Source of the DNA: Candidatus Altarchaeota archaeon
GTDB lineage: Archaea > SpSt-1190 > DYHY01
NCBI GenBank assembly: GCA_030622515.1
Contig: JAUXGB010000004.1
Coordinates: 1-33,295, forward strand
DNA length: 33,295 nt
Reading direction: 5' to 3'
The notes beneath the pieces were generated by a model. The model did no database searches and had not been told where the DNA came from. It was given only the letters and a program-made list of their open reading frames with translations. Positions 1 through 6,796 of the stretch are shown here, piece after piece. The translations under genes were made by a program, and so were the position numbers. Within the stretch, counting starts at the first letter, position 1, and the number at the start of each line of letters is the position of its first letter.

Positions 1-379
1 TCTCAACCAACTTTTTAATCTCAACGAGGTTCTTCTTGGTGTAAAGTCTCAGGTCAACAGCAATCTGGTCGTTTCTTGAGCGGTAGGTATGGATTTTCTT
101 ACCTGCTTCTCCAAGGAATTTCTCAAGCTCGCTGTGAACATCCTCTTCCTCTATCTCGAATTCACCCTTCTCTGCCAGCTCAATAGCCTTCTTCAGGGAA
201 GCCTCTATCTTTTCAAACTCCTCCTTGCTCAGGACCCCCATCTTCTCAAGCAGCTTTCCATGGGCAAGCGAAGCCTTGGCATCGAAAACTACAAGTTCCT
301 TGTCAAGTGTCTTGTCCTTGCCAGACATGAACTCCTCAGCAAAGCTGTTCAACTTTGACTTTTTCAGCCATAGCGTCAT
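1..379 (-). CDS. argH: argininosuccinate lyase, N-terminal part (cut by window edge)
   Basis: Argininosuccinate lyase splits argininosuccinate into arginine and fumarate, the last step of arginine synthesis in the cytoplasm. The ORF track misses this gene because it runs off the left edge. Translating the minus strand from ATG 379 gives MTLWLKKSKLNSFAEE at the start, and the family's LW motif near the N-terminus supports this start. The HTYRSRNDQ segment matches the conserved H-T-G-R-S-R-N-D-Q block of the fumarase/aspartase superfamily, with Y in place of the usual G. A strong SD (GGAGGAGAG) lies directly before the ATG, inside the end of argG. The two genes overlap by 44 nt, so translational coupling with argG is likely. 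About 126 codons are visible. An internal ATG at 328 also exists, but it would remove the LW motif. Confidence 0.93.
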   Translation of the reverse strand, partial: MTLWLKKSKLNSFAEEFMSGKDKTLDKELVVFDAKASLAHGKLLEKMGVLSKEEFEKIEASLKKAIELAEKGEFEIEEEDVHSELEKFLGEAGKKIHTYRSRNDQIAVDLRLYTKKNLVEIKKLVE

Positions 380-1556
380 CTCTCTCTCCTCCTACCATTG
401 ACCAGACCTTTTGCTGAAGCCCGTACAACTCAATAAAGCCTATCGCGTGCTTCTGTTTGACCGACTCATTGAATTCCGGATTGTAAAGAGAATACTTTGA
501 ATCTCTTCCAGCGACCTGAACTCCACCCTTGTAAAGTTTCAGCTTAACCCAACCCTCAACTCTCTCGTTTGCTTTTTCAATAAAGGCATTGAGGCTTTCA
601 ACCAACGGGTCAAACCACAATCCTGTATAGACAAGCTTCGCCCACTCGTTGTCAACAATCTTCTTGAAGTGGATTAGTTCTTTGGTAAGGACAAGCTTTT
701 CCAAATCTTTATGCGCCTTAATCAAACAAACGGCGGCAGGGCATTCATAAACCTCATGCGACTTAACCCCAACAGTTCTATCTTCAATACAATCAATTAT
801 CCCGACTCCCTGACTTCCAGCAACTTTGTTCAGGGTTTCAACAAGATTCTTCAAGGGCATCTTCTTCCCGTTGAGGGAAATTGGAACTCCCTTTTCAAAA
901 CCTATCTTCACATAAACTGGTTTATCTGGTGAATCCTCTGGAAAACAACTTAGCGTAAAGATATCCTTCGGCGGCTCTTTGGAAGCATCATTAATAGGAC
1001 CTTCCTCAGTGCTTTTCCCCCACATATTCTCATCAATTGAATATTTCTTTGCCTCTTCAGGAATAGGGATTTCTTTCTCCTTCGCATAAGCCTTTTCAAC
1101 ATCCCTTGTCAATTCGAACTCTCTTACGGGTGCAAAGATTTTCATCTTGGGAGCAAGAGCCTTTATTGAAAGCTCAAATCTCACTTGGACATTTCCTTTC
1201 CCAGTGCCTCCGTGAGCAATTGCTGTGCAGCCCTCCTGCTTCGCAATCTGGACCGCCTTTTCAACAATCAAATATCTTCCAAGGGCTGTGCTCAGCGGAT
1301 ATTCCCCTTCATAAAGGCCATTTGCCTTGATTGATTTAGAGATAAACCTGTCAGCAAACTCGTCGTTCAGGTCAGGAACAATACATTTCAAAGCTCCAAG
1401 CGCAAGTGTTTTCTCTTTTGCCGCCTCAATCTCCTCCTTAGGCTGGCCCAAATCAGCAAGGAAGCAGACAACATCAGTTCCGTATTTCTCCTGAATCCAC
1501 TTCACCATGACTGAGGTATCAAGGCCTCCCGAATAGAGTAGCAGTGTTTTTTCCAT
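336..1556 (-). CDS. argG: argininosuccinate synthase
   Basis: ArgG joins citrulline and aspartate using ATP to make argininosuccinate. The protein opens with MEKTLLLYSGGLDTS, the ATP-pyrophosphatase P-loop. It has GTGKGNVQVRFE, DENMWGKS and a TVGVKSHEVYE-like segment typical of the family, and about 406 residues is the usual length. The ORF track start (MFFRGMEG...) is eight codons further upstream. I prefer ATG 1556 because the family begins at that point and a TATA-like box lies about 26 nt upstream, which would give a leaderless mRNA. The GGAGGG just before it is too close to act as a normal SD. argH overlaps its 3' end in the same operon, and a divergent ACT-domain gene starts about 75 bp away. 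Confidence 0.96.
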   Translation of the reverse strand: MEKTLLLYSGGLDTSVMVKWIQEKYGTDVVCFLADLGQPKEEIEAAKEKTLALGALKCIVPDLNDEFADRFISKSIKANGLYEGEYPLSTALGRYLIVEKAVQIAKQEGCTAIAHGGTGKGNVQVRFELSIKALAPKMKIFAPVREFELTRDVEKAYAKEKEIPIPEEAKKYSIDENMWGKSTEEGPINDASKEPPKDIFTLSCFPEDSPDKPVYVKIGFEKGVPISLNGKKMPLKNLVETLNKVAGSQGVGIIDCIEDRTVGVKSHEVYECPAAVCLIKAHKDLEKLVLTKELIHFKKIVDNEWAKLVYTGLWFDPLVESLNAFIEKANERVEGWVKLKLYKGGVQVAGRDSKYSLYNPEFNESVKQKHAIGFIELYGLQQKVWSMVGGERDDAMAEKVKVEQLC

Positions 1557-1578
1557 ACCCTCCATTCCCCTGAAAAAC

Positions 1579-1586
1579 ATTTAAAC
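1579..1586 (-). promoter_or_regulatory. TATA-like box for argG
   Basis: The minus strand reads GTTTAAAT, centred about 26 nt before ATG 1556. That is the archaeal TATA-to-start spacing expected for a leaderless transcript. Confidence 0.5.
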
Positions 1587-1629
1587 TCGGAAGACCTTTC
1601 TAGAACAAAATAGGACAAAGGTGTTTCAA

Positions 1630-2211
1630 ATGGAACAAAAGGTGCCGATAGCCAAGAAGGTTGCAAGCTATGTGAGGGGCAAGCCTTACGTTCGGGAGGC
1701 TGTCGAGCAGGGAATTGTCAATTTTTCCGCACTTGCAAGGAAAATTGGTCATGAGATGCCGCGAACCAGCAAGGTAGCTATCAAGGCCGCCCTCTTAAGG
1801 GAGGCGAGAAAGCTTTCAAAGAAGAGGAAGAACAGAGAAAAAGCAGTTATCAGCCTCCTTCGCAACTCAAAGTTTTCAATCAGGAACAAAATGGCCGCAG
1901 TCAGGTCGAAAGAGCCGCTTCGCTGCAAGCCAATCGCCTATTCAAAGACCCCTAGCGGCTACGTCTACTTCCTTGACGAGGATGACGTCGCAGGCCAGAG
2001 GGCTTTGAAAAAACTTTCAATTATTCACATAAAAAGCTCGAACGAGATTGTTGAACTCCCCGGCGTTGCAGCATTTATTTTGTCAAGCCTTGCAGAGGAG
2101 GGAATAAATGTTTTCCACATGATGGACTGCAGGGAAGACACCTTTCTGGTTGTCAGTGAGGCCGACGCACCCTTCGCTTTCAAGGTACTTGCTGAAAGGT
2201 TAAGGCTTTAG
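1630..2211 (+). CDS. conserved archaeal protein with C-terminal ACT-like domain
   Basis: This protein of about 193 residues has a basic, helical N-terminal half that includes a helix-turn-helix-like stretch (IVNFSALARKIG, roughly residues 29-40). Its C-terminal half resembles an ACT domain (VELPGVAAFILSSLAEEGINVF, then a LVVSEADAPFAFKVL strand-helix). ACT domains usually bind amino acids and regulate enzymes or transcription. The gene faces away from argGH across a short intergenic region, so an amino-acid-sensing regulator is an attractive inference, but nothing in the sequence proves DNA binding. The ORF track starts at GTG 1621; I chose ATG 1630 and cannot separate the two. No clear TATA box or SD was found. 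Confidence 0.7.
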   Translation: MEQKVPIAKKVASYVRGKPYVREAVEQGIVNFSALARKIGHEMPRTSKVAIKAALLREARKLSKKRKNREKAVISLLRNSKFSIRNKMAAVRSKEPLRCKPIAYSKTPSGYVYFLDEDDVAGQRALKKLSIIHIKSSNEIVELPGVAAFILSSLAEEGINVFHMMDCREDTFLVVSEADAPFAFKVLAERLRL

Positions 2212-2220
2212 GAAAAATCA

Positions 2221-2228
2221 TTTTATAC
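2221..2228 (+). promoter_or_regulatory. TATA-like box for the channel gene
   Basis: TTTTATAC lies about 26 nt before ATG 2250. An SD-like GGAGAG is also present but sits unusually far (about 12 nt) from the start. Confidence 0.5.
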
Positions 2229-2249
2229 CGGAAGGAGAGATTTTAGACT

Positions 2250-2750
2250 ATGAAAAGGACGCTTAACAATGCGGTCATCACCTTGTTCCTTCTTTTGGGC
2301 TCAGGAACAACCCTCTTCAAGCTTCTTGAAGGGTGGGACTGGATAGATGCCTTCTACTTCACCGGCTCAACCATGCTGACAATCGGCTATGGGGATTTGG
2401 TTCCGACAACCCCCGCCGCAAAGGTCCTGACAGTTATCTACGCCATCATGGCGGTTGGCACAGCCCTCTACTCACTGAACATAATCTCCCACCACCAGTT
2501 CCAAAGGCACAGGGAAAGGGCAGCCCTGACAAAGAAGGATGCAATTACCGCCCTGAAGACGCTTACCCACACTGAGGAGAGGAAGCTGGAAAAGAAAGAG
2601 GAGAAACTGGACAAGAAAGAGGAAAAGCTTGAGAAGACGAAAAAGAAGTTTGAGAAGAAAGAGGAGAAGTTCGAGGACGTAGAGAAGAGGCTGAAGGCCG
2701 AGCTGAAGGAAGTCAGGAAAAAGATAAGGCTGAGGAAGAAAAAGAAGTAA
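2250..2750 (+). CDS. two-transmembrane potassium-channel-like protein with charged coiled-coil tail
   Basis: The first ~80 residues form TM1, a pore helix and TM2. The selectivity filter TIGYGD lies at residues 44-49, diagnostic of the K+ channel pore family. Residues from about 95 to the end contain no further membrane segment. They form a Lys/Glu-rich helix (repeats of KKEEKLDK/KKEEKLEK type) that should be a cytoplasmic coiled coil, ending in a poly-basic tail. Prokaryotic two-TM channels often carry an RCK/TrkA-N domain here; none is present. The tail could assemble the tetramer or bind nucleic acid or membrane, but that is inference. The gene has its own promoter and is followed by tRNA-Thr. 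Confidence 0.88.
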   Translation: MKRTLNNAVITLFLLLGSGTTLFKLLEGWDWIDAFYFTGSTMLTIGYGDLVPTTPAAKVLTVIYAIMAVGTALYSLNIISHHQFQRHRERAALTKKDAITALKTLTHTEERKLEKKEEKLDKKEEKLEKTKKKFEKKEEKFEDVEKRLKAELKEVRKKIRLRKKKK

Positions 2751-2760
2751 GCTTTTTAAC
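2751..2760 (+). promoter_or_regulatory. TATA-like box for tRNA-Thr
   Basis: GCTTTTTAAC is centred about 28 nt before the tRNA 5' end. It starts right after the stop codon of the channel gene. Confidence 0.5.
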
Positions 2761-2783
2761 CCCAATTTCTGGGATTTTAACAC

Positions 2784-2860
2784 GCCTCCATAGCTCAGCC
2801 TGGTAGAGCGGCAGTTTCGTAAACTGCAGGCCGTGGGTTCAACTCCCACTGGAGGCTCCA
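2784..2860 (+). tRNA. tRNA-Thr (anticodon CGT), CCA encoded
   Basis: A full cloverleaf can be drawn. The acceptor GCCTCCA pairs with TGGAGGC. The D arm is GCTC...GAGC. The anticodon stem GCAGT/ACTGC holds the loop TTCGTAA, giving anticodon CGT (reads ACG, Thr). The T stem is GTGGG/CCCAC with loop TTCAACT. Discriminator T is followed by genomic CCA. No intron. The next protein start is only 20 nt past the CCA, so the tRNA and the following mRNA are probably one transcript. Confidence 0.95.
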
Positions 2861-2879
2861 CCAGCCAAAAGGTGATTGA

Positions 2880-3650
2880 ACGAAAAGGCTCCTCCTCGCC
2901 ATCGTGCTGCTCCTCATATTCCTTATCCCCACTGGGGAAACCGTGGTGGTTGCGTCCTTCAACATACAGGACTTTGGGCAGGCGAAGATGGCAAAGCCCG
3001 AGGTTGTTTCCATCTTGGCGGAGACTGTTCGCCAGTTTGACATAGTCGCCATTCAGGAAATCTCAGACAAGAGCCGGCAGACCCTTCCCGCTTTCCTCAG
3101 GGAGGTAAACAGCTTTGGCCCGCCATACTATTCCTACACAATAGGTCCGCGGCTCGGCACAACATCCAAGGAGCAGTACGCCTATTTTTATAGGGAAGGA
3201 ATTCTTTTGATAACCAACTTCACAGCCAAAGGCAGCTTCGAGCGACCCCCCTACATTGCCTGCTTCGTGAAGGACGAAACCGATTTCTGCCTCGCAACCA
3301 TCCACACCCCGCCGCCGGATGCTGTAGGGGAAATCAGGGAACTGGAAAAGGTAGCGACCGGGCTCTCAACCCTCGACAGCGACTGGCTAATCCTCGGCGA
3401 CTTCAACGCGGATTGCGACTATGCAAGCGAGGAAGGGCTTGGCCTTCAGGACTACAGCTGGCTCGTCCCATCAACAGCAGACACAACCGTCTCAAAAACC
3501 GACTGTGCCTATGACAGGATTGTTTCCTCCCCAACCATTAAGGTGAAGCGGTGGGGAATCTACCATTTTGACAGGGAGTTTGGTCTCAACTACACACAGG
3601 CCAGAGAGGTTAGCGACCACTACCCTGTCTGGGTTGAATTTTTAACCTAA
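2880..3650 (+). CDS. secreted endonuclease/exonuclease/phosphatase-family (DNase I-like) protein, apparent ACG start
   Basis: The catalytic blocks of the EEP fold are present in order: SFNIQDFG, VAIQEIS, GDFNADC, CAYDRI and SDHYPV. These supply the metal-binding Glu, Asp/Asn and the Asp-His pair. The family includes DNase I, sphingomyelinases and phosphoesterases; the substrate is unknown. The ORF track starts at GTG 2904, which cuts a signal peptide in half. Reading upstream gives KRLLLAIVLLL, a typical n-region plus hydrophobic core, down to codon ACG at 2880. An AGGTGAT SD lies exactly 3 nt before that ACG, the same geometry as sppA and others here. An in-frame TGA at 2877 rules out a more distant start. 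I therefore call ACG 2880 (256 aa), though an ATG-to-ACG sequence error is possible. There is no separate promoter: the gene follows tRNA-Thr by 19 nt. Confidence 0.8.
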   Translation, partial: TKRLLLAIVLLLIFLIPTGETVVVASFNIQDFGQAKMAKPEVVSILAETVRQFDIVAIQEISDKSRQTLPAFLREVNSFGPPYYSYTIGPRLGTTSKEQYAYFYREGILLITNFTAKGSFERPPYIACFVKDETDFCLATIHTPPPDAVGEIRELEKVATGLSTLDSDWLILGDFNADCDYASEEGLGLQDYSWLVPSTADTTVSKTDCAYDRIVSSPTIKVKRWGIYHFDREFGLNYTQAREVSDHYPVWVEFLT

Positions 3651-3652
3651 AG

Positions 3653-3660
3653 AATAAAAA
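3653..3660 (+). promoter_or_regulatory. TATA-like box for the site-2 protease gene
   Basis: AATAAAAA is centred about 26 nt before ATG 3682, directly after the stop of the preceding gene. A leaderless start is expected. Confidence 0.5.
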
Positions 3661-3681
3661 GGGGTCTGTCAAGAACCCACT

Positions 3682-4875
3682 ATGAACCCCGTTCTCGTCT
3701 GGCTGCTGTTTGTCATCGCTTTCCTCTACTGGAAAAGGAAGAACATAGAGAGGCACGGCATCATCTTTATGCTTAAGAACAAGGGGCTTGCCACCAAACT
3801 TTACAACTTCTCCAGCAGGCACCTGAAACGCATCAACCCCCTCTTCGACCTGGGGGTAATTGTAGGATTCATCGGCATGTTTTACGCGATTAAACTCCTC
3901 TTTGAGGGGGCAGTCGACATCTTCAAGGGCTTTCTCTTTGGTGAAGCGACGACAGCGCACGTCTCAGTCATTATCCCCGGTGTTGCTGTGCCGGGTTCGC
4001 CCCTTTTCCTCCCCCTCCTTGAAGGCATAATCGCCATCGCCGTCCTTGCAATTGTCCACGAGTTTTCCCACGCAATAGCAGCGTCGATTCAAGGCATGAA
4101 ACCAAAGGCAGTCGCCCTTGTCCTTCTTGCATTCATCCCTGCCGCAGGGGTTGAGCTTGACGAGAAAAAGGTGTCCCACCTCCGCCCAAGGGCGAGGCTG
4201 AGGATTTTTGCCGCAGGTTCCTTTGCAAACTTCCTGACAGCAGGGACCTTTATGATGCTCGCCGTCGTCCTTACCCTCCTCTTTGTAACCCCGACCGGCA
4301 TCGAGGTGCTTCGGGTTGAGAACGGCACAGCAGCCGATGGCATCCTGACCAACGGCACTGTTATCACAGCTATCAACGGAGTGCAGGCAATCGACTCAAA
4401 AGAGCTTGTAATGTCGACAACCGGCTTTTTCAACCCTGTGACAACAATCTCATTCTCAAGGATAGCATCCCAGCTCAGCCCTGGCGACAAGGTCATCCTC
4501 GAGACCTCGGAGGGGGAGGTCGAAGTGACCCTCGGCGCTTTCCCAGACAACCCAACCCGCGGCAGGATAGGCATAATTACCTCCCCAAAGATTGAGTTTG
4601 TTGATGTTGGCGACTGGCTGCCTTGGCTGCTTGGCTTAATTCACTGGATTATCATTCTCAACCTTGGTGTCGGCCTGATCAACCTGCTTCCGGCGCCGCT
4701 GTTCGACGGGGGAAGGATGGCACAGGACCTGATAAGCGTGGTTTTCCCCAAGGGGGCAGCAACAGCCACCAGAGCACTCTTCGCTTTTGCCCTCACCCTC
4801 CTGGTTGTCAACCTTCTGCCAACACTAATCGCGATAGTCACTGGCTTGATTTCGGCAATTGTCGGTATGATTTAG
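3682..4875 (+). CDS. membrane metalloprotease, site-2 protease family (M50) with PDZ domain
   Basis: This multi-pass intramembrane zinc protease cuts membrane-embedded substrates. The zinc motif HEFSH (HExxH) is at residues 126-130 inside a hydrophobic helix. A PDZ-like domain occupies about residues 205-285 (VLRVENGTAADGIL, VITAINGV). The third ligand motif NLLPAPLFDGG is at 334-344, and its Asp342 matches the family's NPDG-type aspartate. Further C-terminal helices follow. About 397 residues suits archaeal S2P proteins. The start Met begins a TM helix and has a TATA box in leaderless position. The substrate is unknown. tfe follows downstream with its own promoter. Confidence 0.92.
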   Translation: MNPVLVWLLFVIAFLYWKRKNIERHGIIFMLKNKGLATKLYNFSSRHLKRINPLFDLGVIVGFIGMFYAIKLLFEGAVDIFKGFLFGEATTAHVSVIIPGVAVPGSPLFLPLLEGIIAIAVLAIVHEFSHAIAASIQGMKPKAVALVLLAFIPAAGVELDEKKVSHLRPRARLRIFAAGSFANFLTAGTFMMLAVVLTLLFVTPTGIEVLRVENGTAADGILTNGTVITAINGVQAIDSKELVMSTTGFFNPVTTISFSRIASQLSPGDKVILETSEGEVEVTLGAFPDNPTRGRIGIITSPKIEFVDVGDWLPWLLGLIHWIIILNLGVGLINLLPAPLFDGGRMAQDLISVVFPKGAATATRALFAFALTLLVVNLLPTLIAIVTGLISAIVGMI

Positions 4876-4904
4876 GGAAATGAATGTTTGACGAGTAGTA
4901 ACAT

Positions 4905-4912
4905 TTTTATAC
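4905..4912 (+). promoter_or_regulatory. TATA-like box for tfe
   Basis: TTTTTATA is about 52 nt before the tfe ATG, farther than the usual ~26. The mRNA should therefore carry a leader of roughly 25 nt, which would contain the mini-ORF at 4947. Confidence 0.45.
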
Positions 4913-4946
4913 TAAGAAGGGGCTAAGCTATTACTATTTGTACACA

Positions 4947-4964
4947 ATGGGGTCCTTACCATGA
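4947..4964 (+). other. five-codon upstream mini-ORF (MGSLP) overlapping the tfe start
   Basis: ATG 4947 begins a five-codon frame ending in TGA. The TGA overlaps the tfe start in an ATGA arrangement. It lies downstream of the predicted transcription start, so it may be translated and coupled to tfe, or it may be chance. No clear SD precedes the tfe ATG itself. Confidence 0.3.
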
Positions 4965-5464
4965 GAACATTCGATAATCCGTATAGCAAAGAGTACCTTG
5001 CCGAGCTCGGTGGGGCCAAAAGCATCGATATTGTCGGCCTTTTGAAGAGACACAAGGAAATTGACGAGTTTAAGCTTGCAGACAAGCTAAAAATGGATGT
5101 TAAGTCAATTAGGAAGATTCTCTACAAGCTTTATGAGAAGAAGCTGGTTTCCTTCAGGAAGACCCGTGACGAGGAAAGGGGCTGGTATATCTACATTTGG
5201 CGCCTTGAGAAGCATAAACTTGGCGAACTCCTTGAAAAGAGGAAGGACGAGGCCATTGACACACTTAGGGCCCAGCTTTCCTACGAGAAGACAAACCAGT
5301 TCTTCAAGTGCCAGAACGGCTGCATGAGGGTTCCCTTCGAGAGGGCTTTTGAGTTTGCATTCCTCTGCCCAGACTGCAAGGGCAAGCTTGATTTCTTTGA
5401 CAACACAATAATTGTCAGGCAGCTGAGAAGATACATCACCCAGTCTGCCAAGATTGGCGGTTAA
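4961..5464 (+). CDS. tfe: transcription initiation factor E (TFE, TFIIE-alpha homologue)
   Basis: TFE helps RNA polymerase open promoters together with TBP and TFB. The 167-residue protein has the expected two parts: an N-terminal winged helix (about residues 20-85, with DIVGLLKRHKEIDEFKLADKL and a basic recognition region) and a C-terminal zinc ribbon. The ribbon cysteines are C117, C121, C136 and C139. The first pair is spaced CX3C rather than the usual CX2C, while the second is CPDC. Length is normal for archaeal TFE. The stop codon shares bases with the convergent sppA stop (TTAA). An alternative annotation as a generic HTH regulator is unlikely given the linker and ribbon. Confidence 0.93.
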   Translation: MRTFDNPYSKEYLAELGGAKSIDIVGLLKRHKEIDEFKLADKLKMDVKSIRKILYKLYEKKLVSFRKTRDEERGWYIYIWRLEKHKLGELLEKRKDEAIDTLRAQLSYEKTNQFFKCQNGCMRVPFERAFEFAFLCPDCKGKLDFFDNTIIVRQLRRYITQSAKIGG

Positions 5465-6351
5465 GTAAAGATTCTCCACCCGCTTGATAGTGTCCCTGAC
5501 AAAAGAGAGCCTGTGATTCTTGAAGACATCTGCATAAACATTTCCTCAAAGCCGACCTGCTGTTCTATAACAATCGTCCTCGGGTTCTCAATCTCAGCCA
5601 GCTCGCCAGCCCGCGCGACAGCATCCTCAAGGTAGCCAACCCTGTCAGCAAGCCCGTTTTCAACATTCTGCTCCCCGACAAAAATCGCCCCCTTCGCAAG
5701 CGGCAGCATCTCTTCCCTTGTCATCCCCCTGTTTTCCGCCACCGCGTCAACAAACTGGAGATAAACATAATCGCTAAGCTCCTGCATCATTTCTTCCTCC
5801 TCAGCAGTCAGTCCCCTGCTCGGGTCGCCCATGTCCTTATACTCCCCGCTCTTAATCGTCGTCATCTCAATGCCAATCTTCTCGTACAGCCCGGACGCAT
5901 TGACAAACTGGGAATAGACCCCAATCGAACCAGTCATGGCGAGAGGGGAAACGAAAATCTCCTCCGCCTCTGAAGCAATCCAGTAACCGCCGGAAGCTGC
6001 AAGCTCGGGAACATAAGCCACAACCGGGACACTCTCCCTTGCCCGTTCAATTTCCTTTGCAATCAGTTCCGTCTCCGCTGCGGTTCCCCCACCCGAATCA
6101 ACCTCAATAACAAGCGCCCCAACCATTGGCGAGCTGAGCGCCTCGTCAATCATTTCTCTGACCTCTTCTGAAGTAATCGCTCCTGTTGAAAACATGCCGG
6201 TAGGCATGCCAATAGCCCCATGAATCCTGACGACAGCAACATCTGTCTTCATGTCAAAAATCTCTATCCCGCTCTTGGTCGCCATCCCGGCACCATAACT
6301 AAGCCCGAACAACAACCCAAGCATCACAACCGTTACAACTATCCTTTCCAC
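5461..6351 (-). CDS. sppA: signal peptide peptidase SppA (S49 serine protease)
   Basis: SppA degrades leftover signal peptides at the membrane with a Ser/Lys dyad. Residues 1-22 form an N-terminal membrane anchor. VDSGGGT is at about 85-90. The nucleophile Ser120 lies in AASGGYWIAS and the general base Lys172 in GEYKDMG. The 52-residue spacing equals that of the studied Thermococcus SppA (S162/K214). At 296 residues this is the short archaeal form. It starts at GTG 6351, preceded by AGGTGAT with a 3-nt spacer, and overlaps the upstream RDD gene by 13 nt, so the two form an operon. The stop shares TTAA with tfe. Confidence 0.94.
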   Translation of the reverse strand: MERIVVTVVMLGLLFGLSYGAGMATKSGIEIFDMKTDVAVVRIHGAIGMPTGMFSTGAITSEEVREMIDEALSSPMVGALVIEVDSGGGTAAETELIAKEIERARESVPVVAYVPELAASGGYWIASEAEEIFVSPLAMTGSIGVYSQFVNASGLYEKIGIEMTTIKSGEYKDMGDPSRGLTAEEEEMMQELSDYVYLQFVDAVAENRGMTREEMLPLAKGAIFVGEQNVENGLADRVGYLEDAVARAGELAEIENPRTIVIEQQVGFEEMFMQMSSRITGSLLSGTLSSGWRIFT

Positions 6352-6737
6352 TTTATCACCTTTGTATTGACAATAATTTCACTAATCCTCTGCGTCCTTC
6401 CGAACAGCAGCGGCAGACAATCAATCATGAGAATAGTTGTAAGGGGTTTTGCCATTGACCTGACAGCAGCCTGGGCAAAGCTTAGCTGGCCTTTGTCCCC
6501 AATCGTCTTTATCCCAAACAGCTGCTTGCCGGGACTCTGCCCAAACATCCTTTCAAAAGATGCCCAGTAGACAAAGCCCATCGCCATCGCGAGTGGCATG
6601 AGGAACTTAAGGCTTGTAACTGTTGGTTCAATCCCCATCGACAGGGCCATCGGCGTGAAGACAACAAAATCAATGACAAGTTGGTCCACAAAGTATGCGC
6701 CAACCCTTTGTCCTCTTCCTGCTCCAACAGCCACCAT
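6339..6737 (-). CDS. RDD-family membrane protein
   Basis: This small membrane protein of 132 residues has hydrophobic helices. It shows the features of the RDD family: RVGAYFVDQLVIDFVV near the N-terminus and the SPGKQLFGIKTI loop after the second helix. RDD proteins are poorly understood; some have been linked to ion exchange. It is the first gene of a two-gene operon with sppA, whose start it overlaps by 13 nt. A TATA-like TATTTAAAC lies about 27 nt upstream of ATG 6737 and could also serve the divergent serS. The pairing with SppA suggests an envelope role, but that is only context. Confidence 0.85.
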   Translation of the reverse strand: MVAVGAGRGQRVGAYFVDQLVIDFVVFTPMALSMGIEPTVTSLKFLMPLAMAMGFVYWASFERMFGQSPGKQLFGIKTIGDKGQLSFAQAAVRSMAKPLTTILMIDCLPLLFGRTQRISEIIVNTKVIKWKG

Positions 6738-6758
6738 CCCTAGTAAAAGCCGAAAGGG

Positions 6759-6768
6759 GTTTAAATAT
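6759..6768. promoter_or_regulatory. possible shared bidirectional TATA element (RDD-sppA / serS)
   Basis: GTTTAAATAT contains the self-complementary TTTAAA. It sits about 27 nt before the RDD start on the minus strand and about 34 nt before the serS start on the plus strand. No other good box is seen for either gene in the 59-bp gap. Confidence 0.4.
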
Positions 6769-6796
6769 CTGTACTGATTCTCCCTCTTGGTAACCT

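Noticed and set aside
2575-2750. Separate gene or DNA repeat in the KKEEK-rich stretch
   Set aside because: It is the in-frame coiled-coil tail of the channel protein; the DNA repeats are only a result of the codon pattern.
2472-3052. Minus-strand ORFs reading through tRNA-Thr (VGVEPTACSLRNCRSTRLSYGG and LQWELNPRPAVYETAALPG)
   Set aside because: These are the well-known false ORFs produced by translating the antisense strand of a tRNA gene; no SD or TATA supports them.
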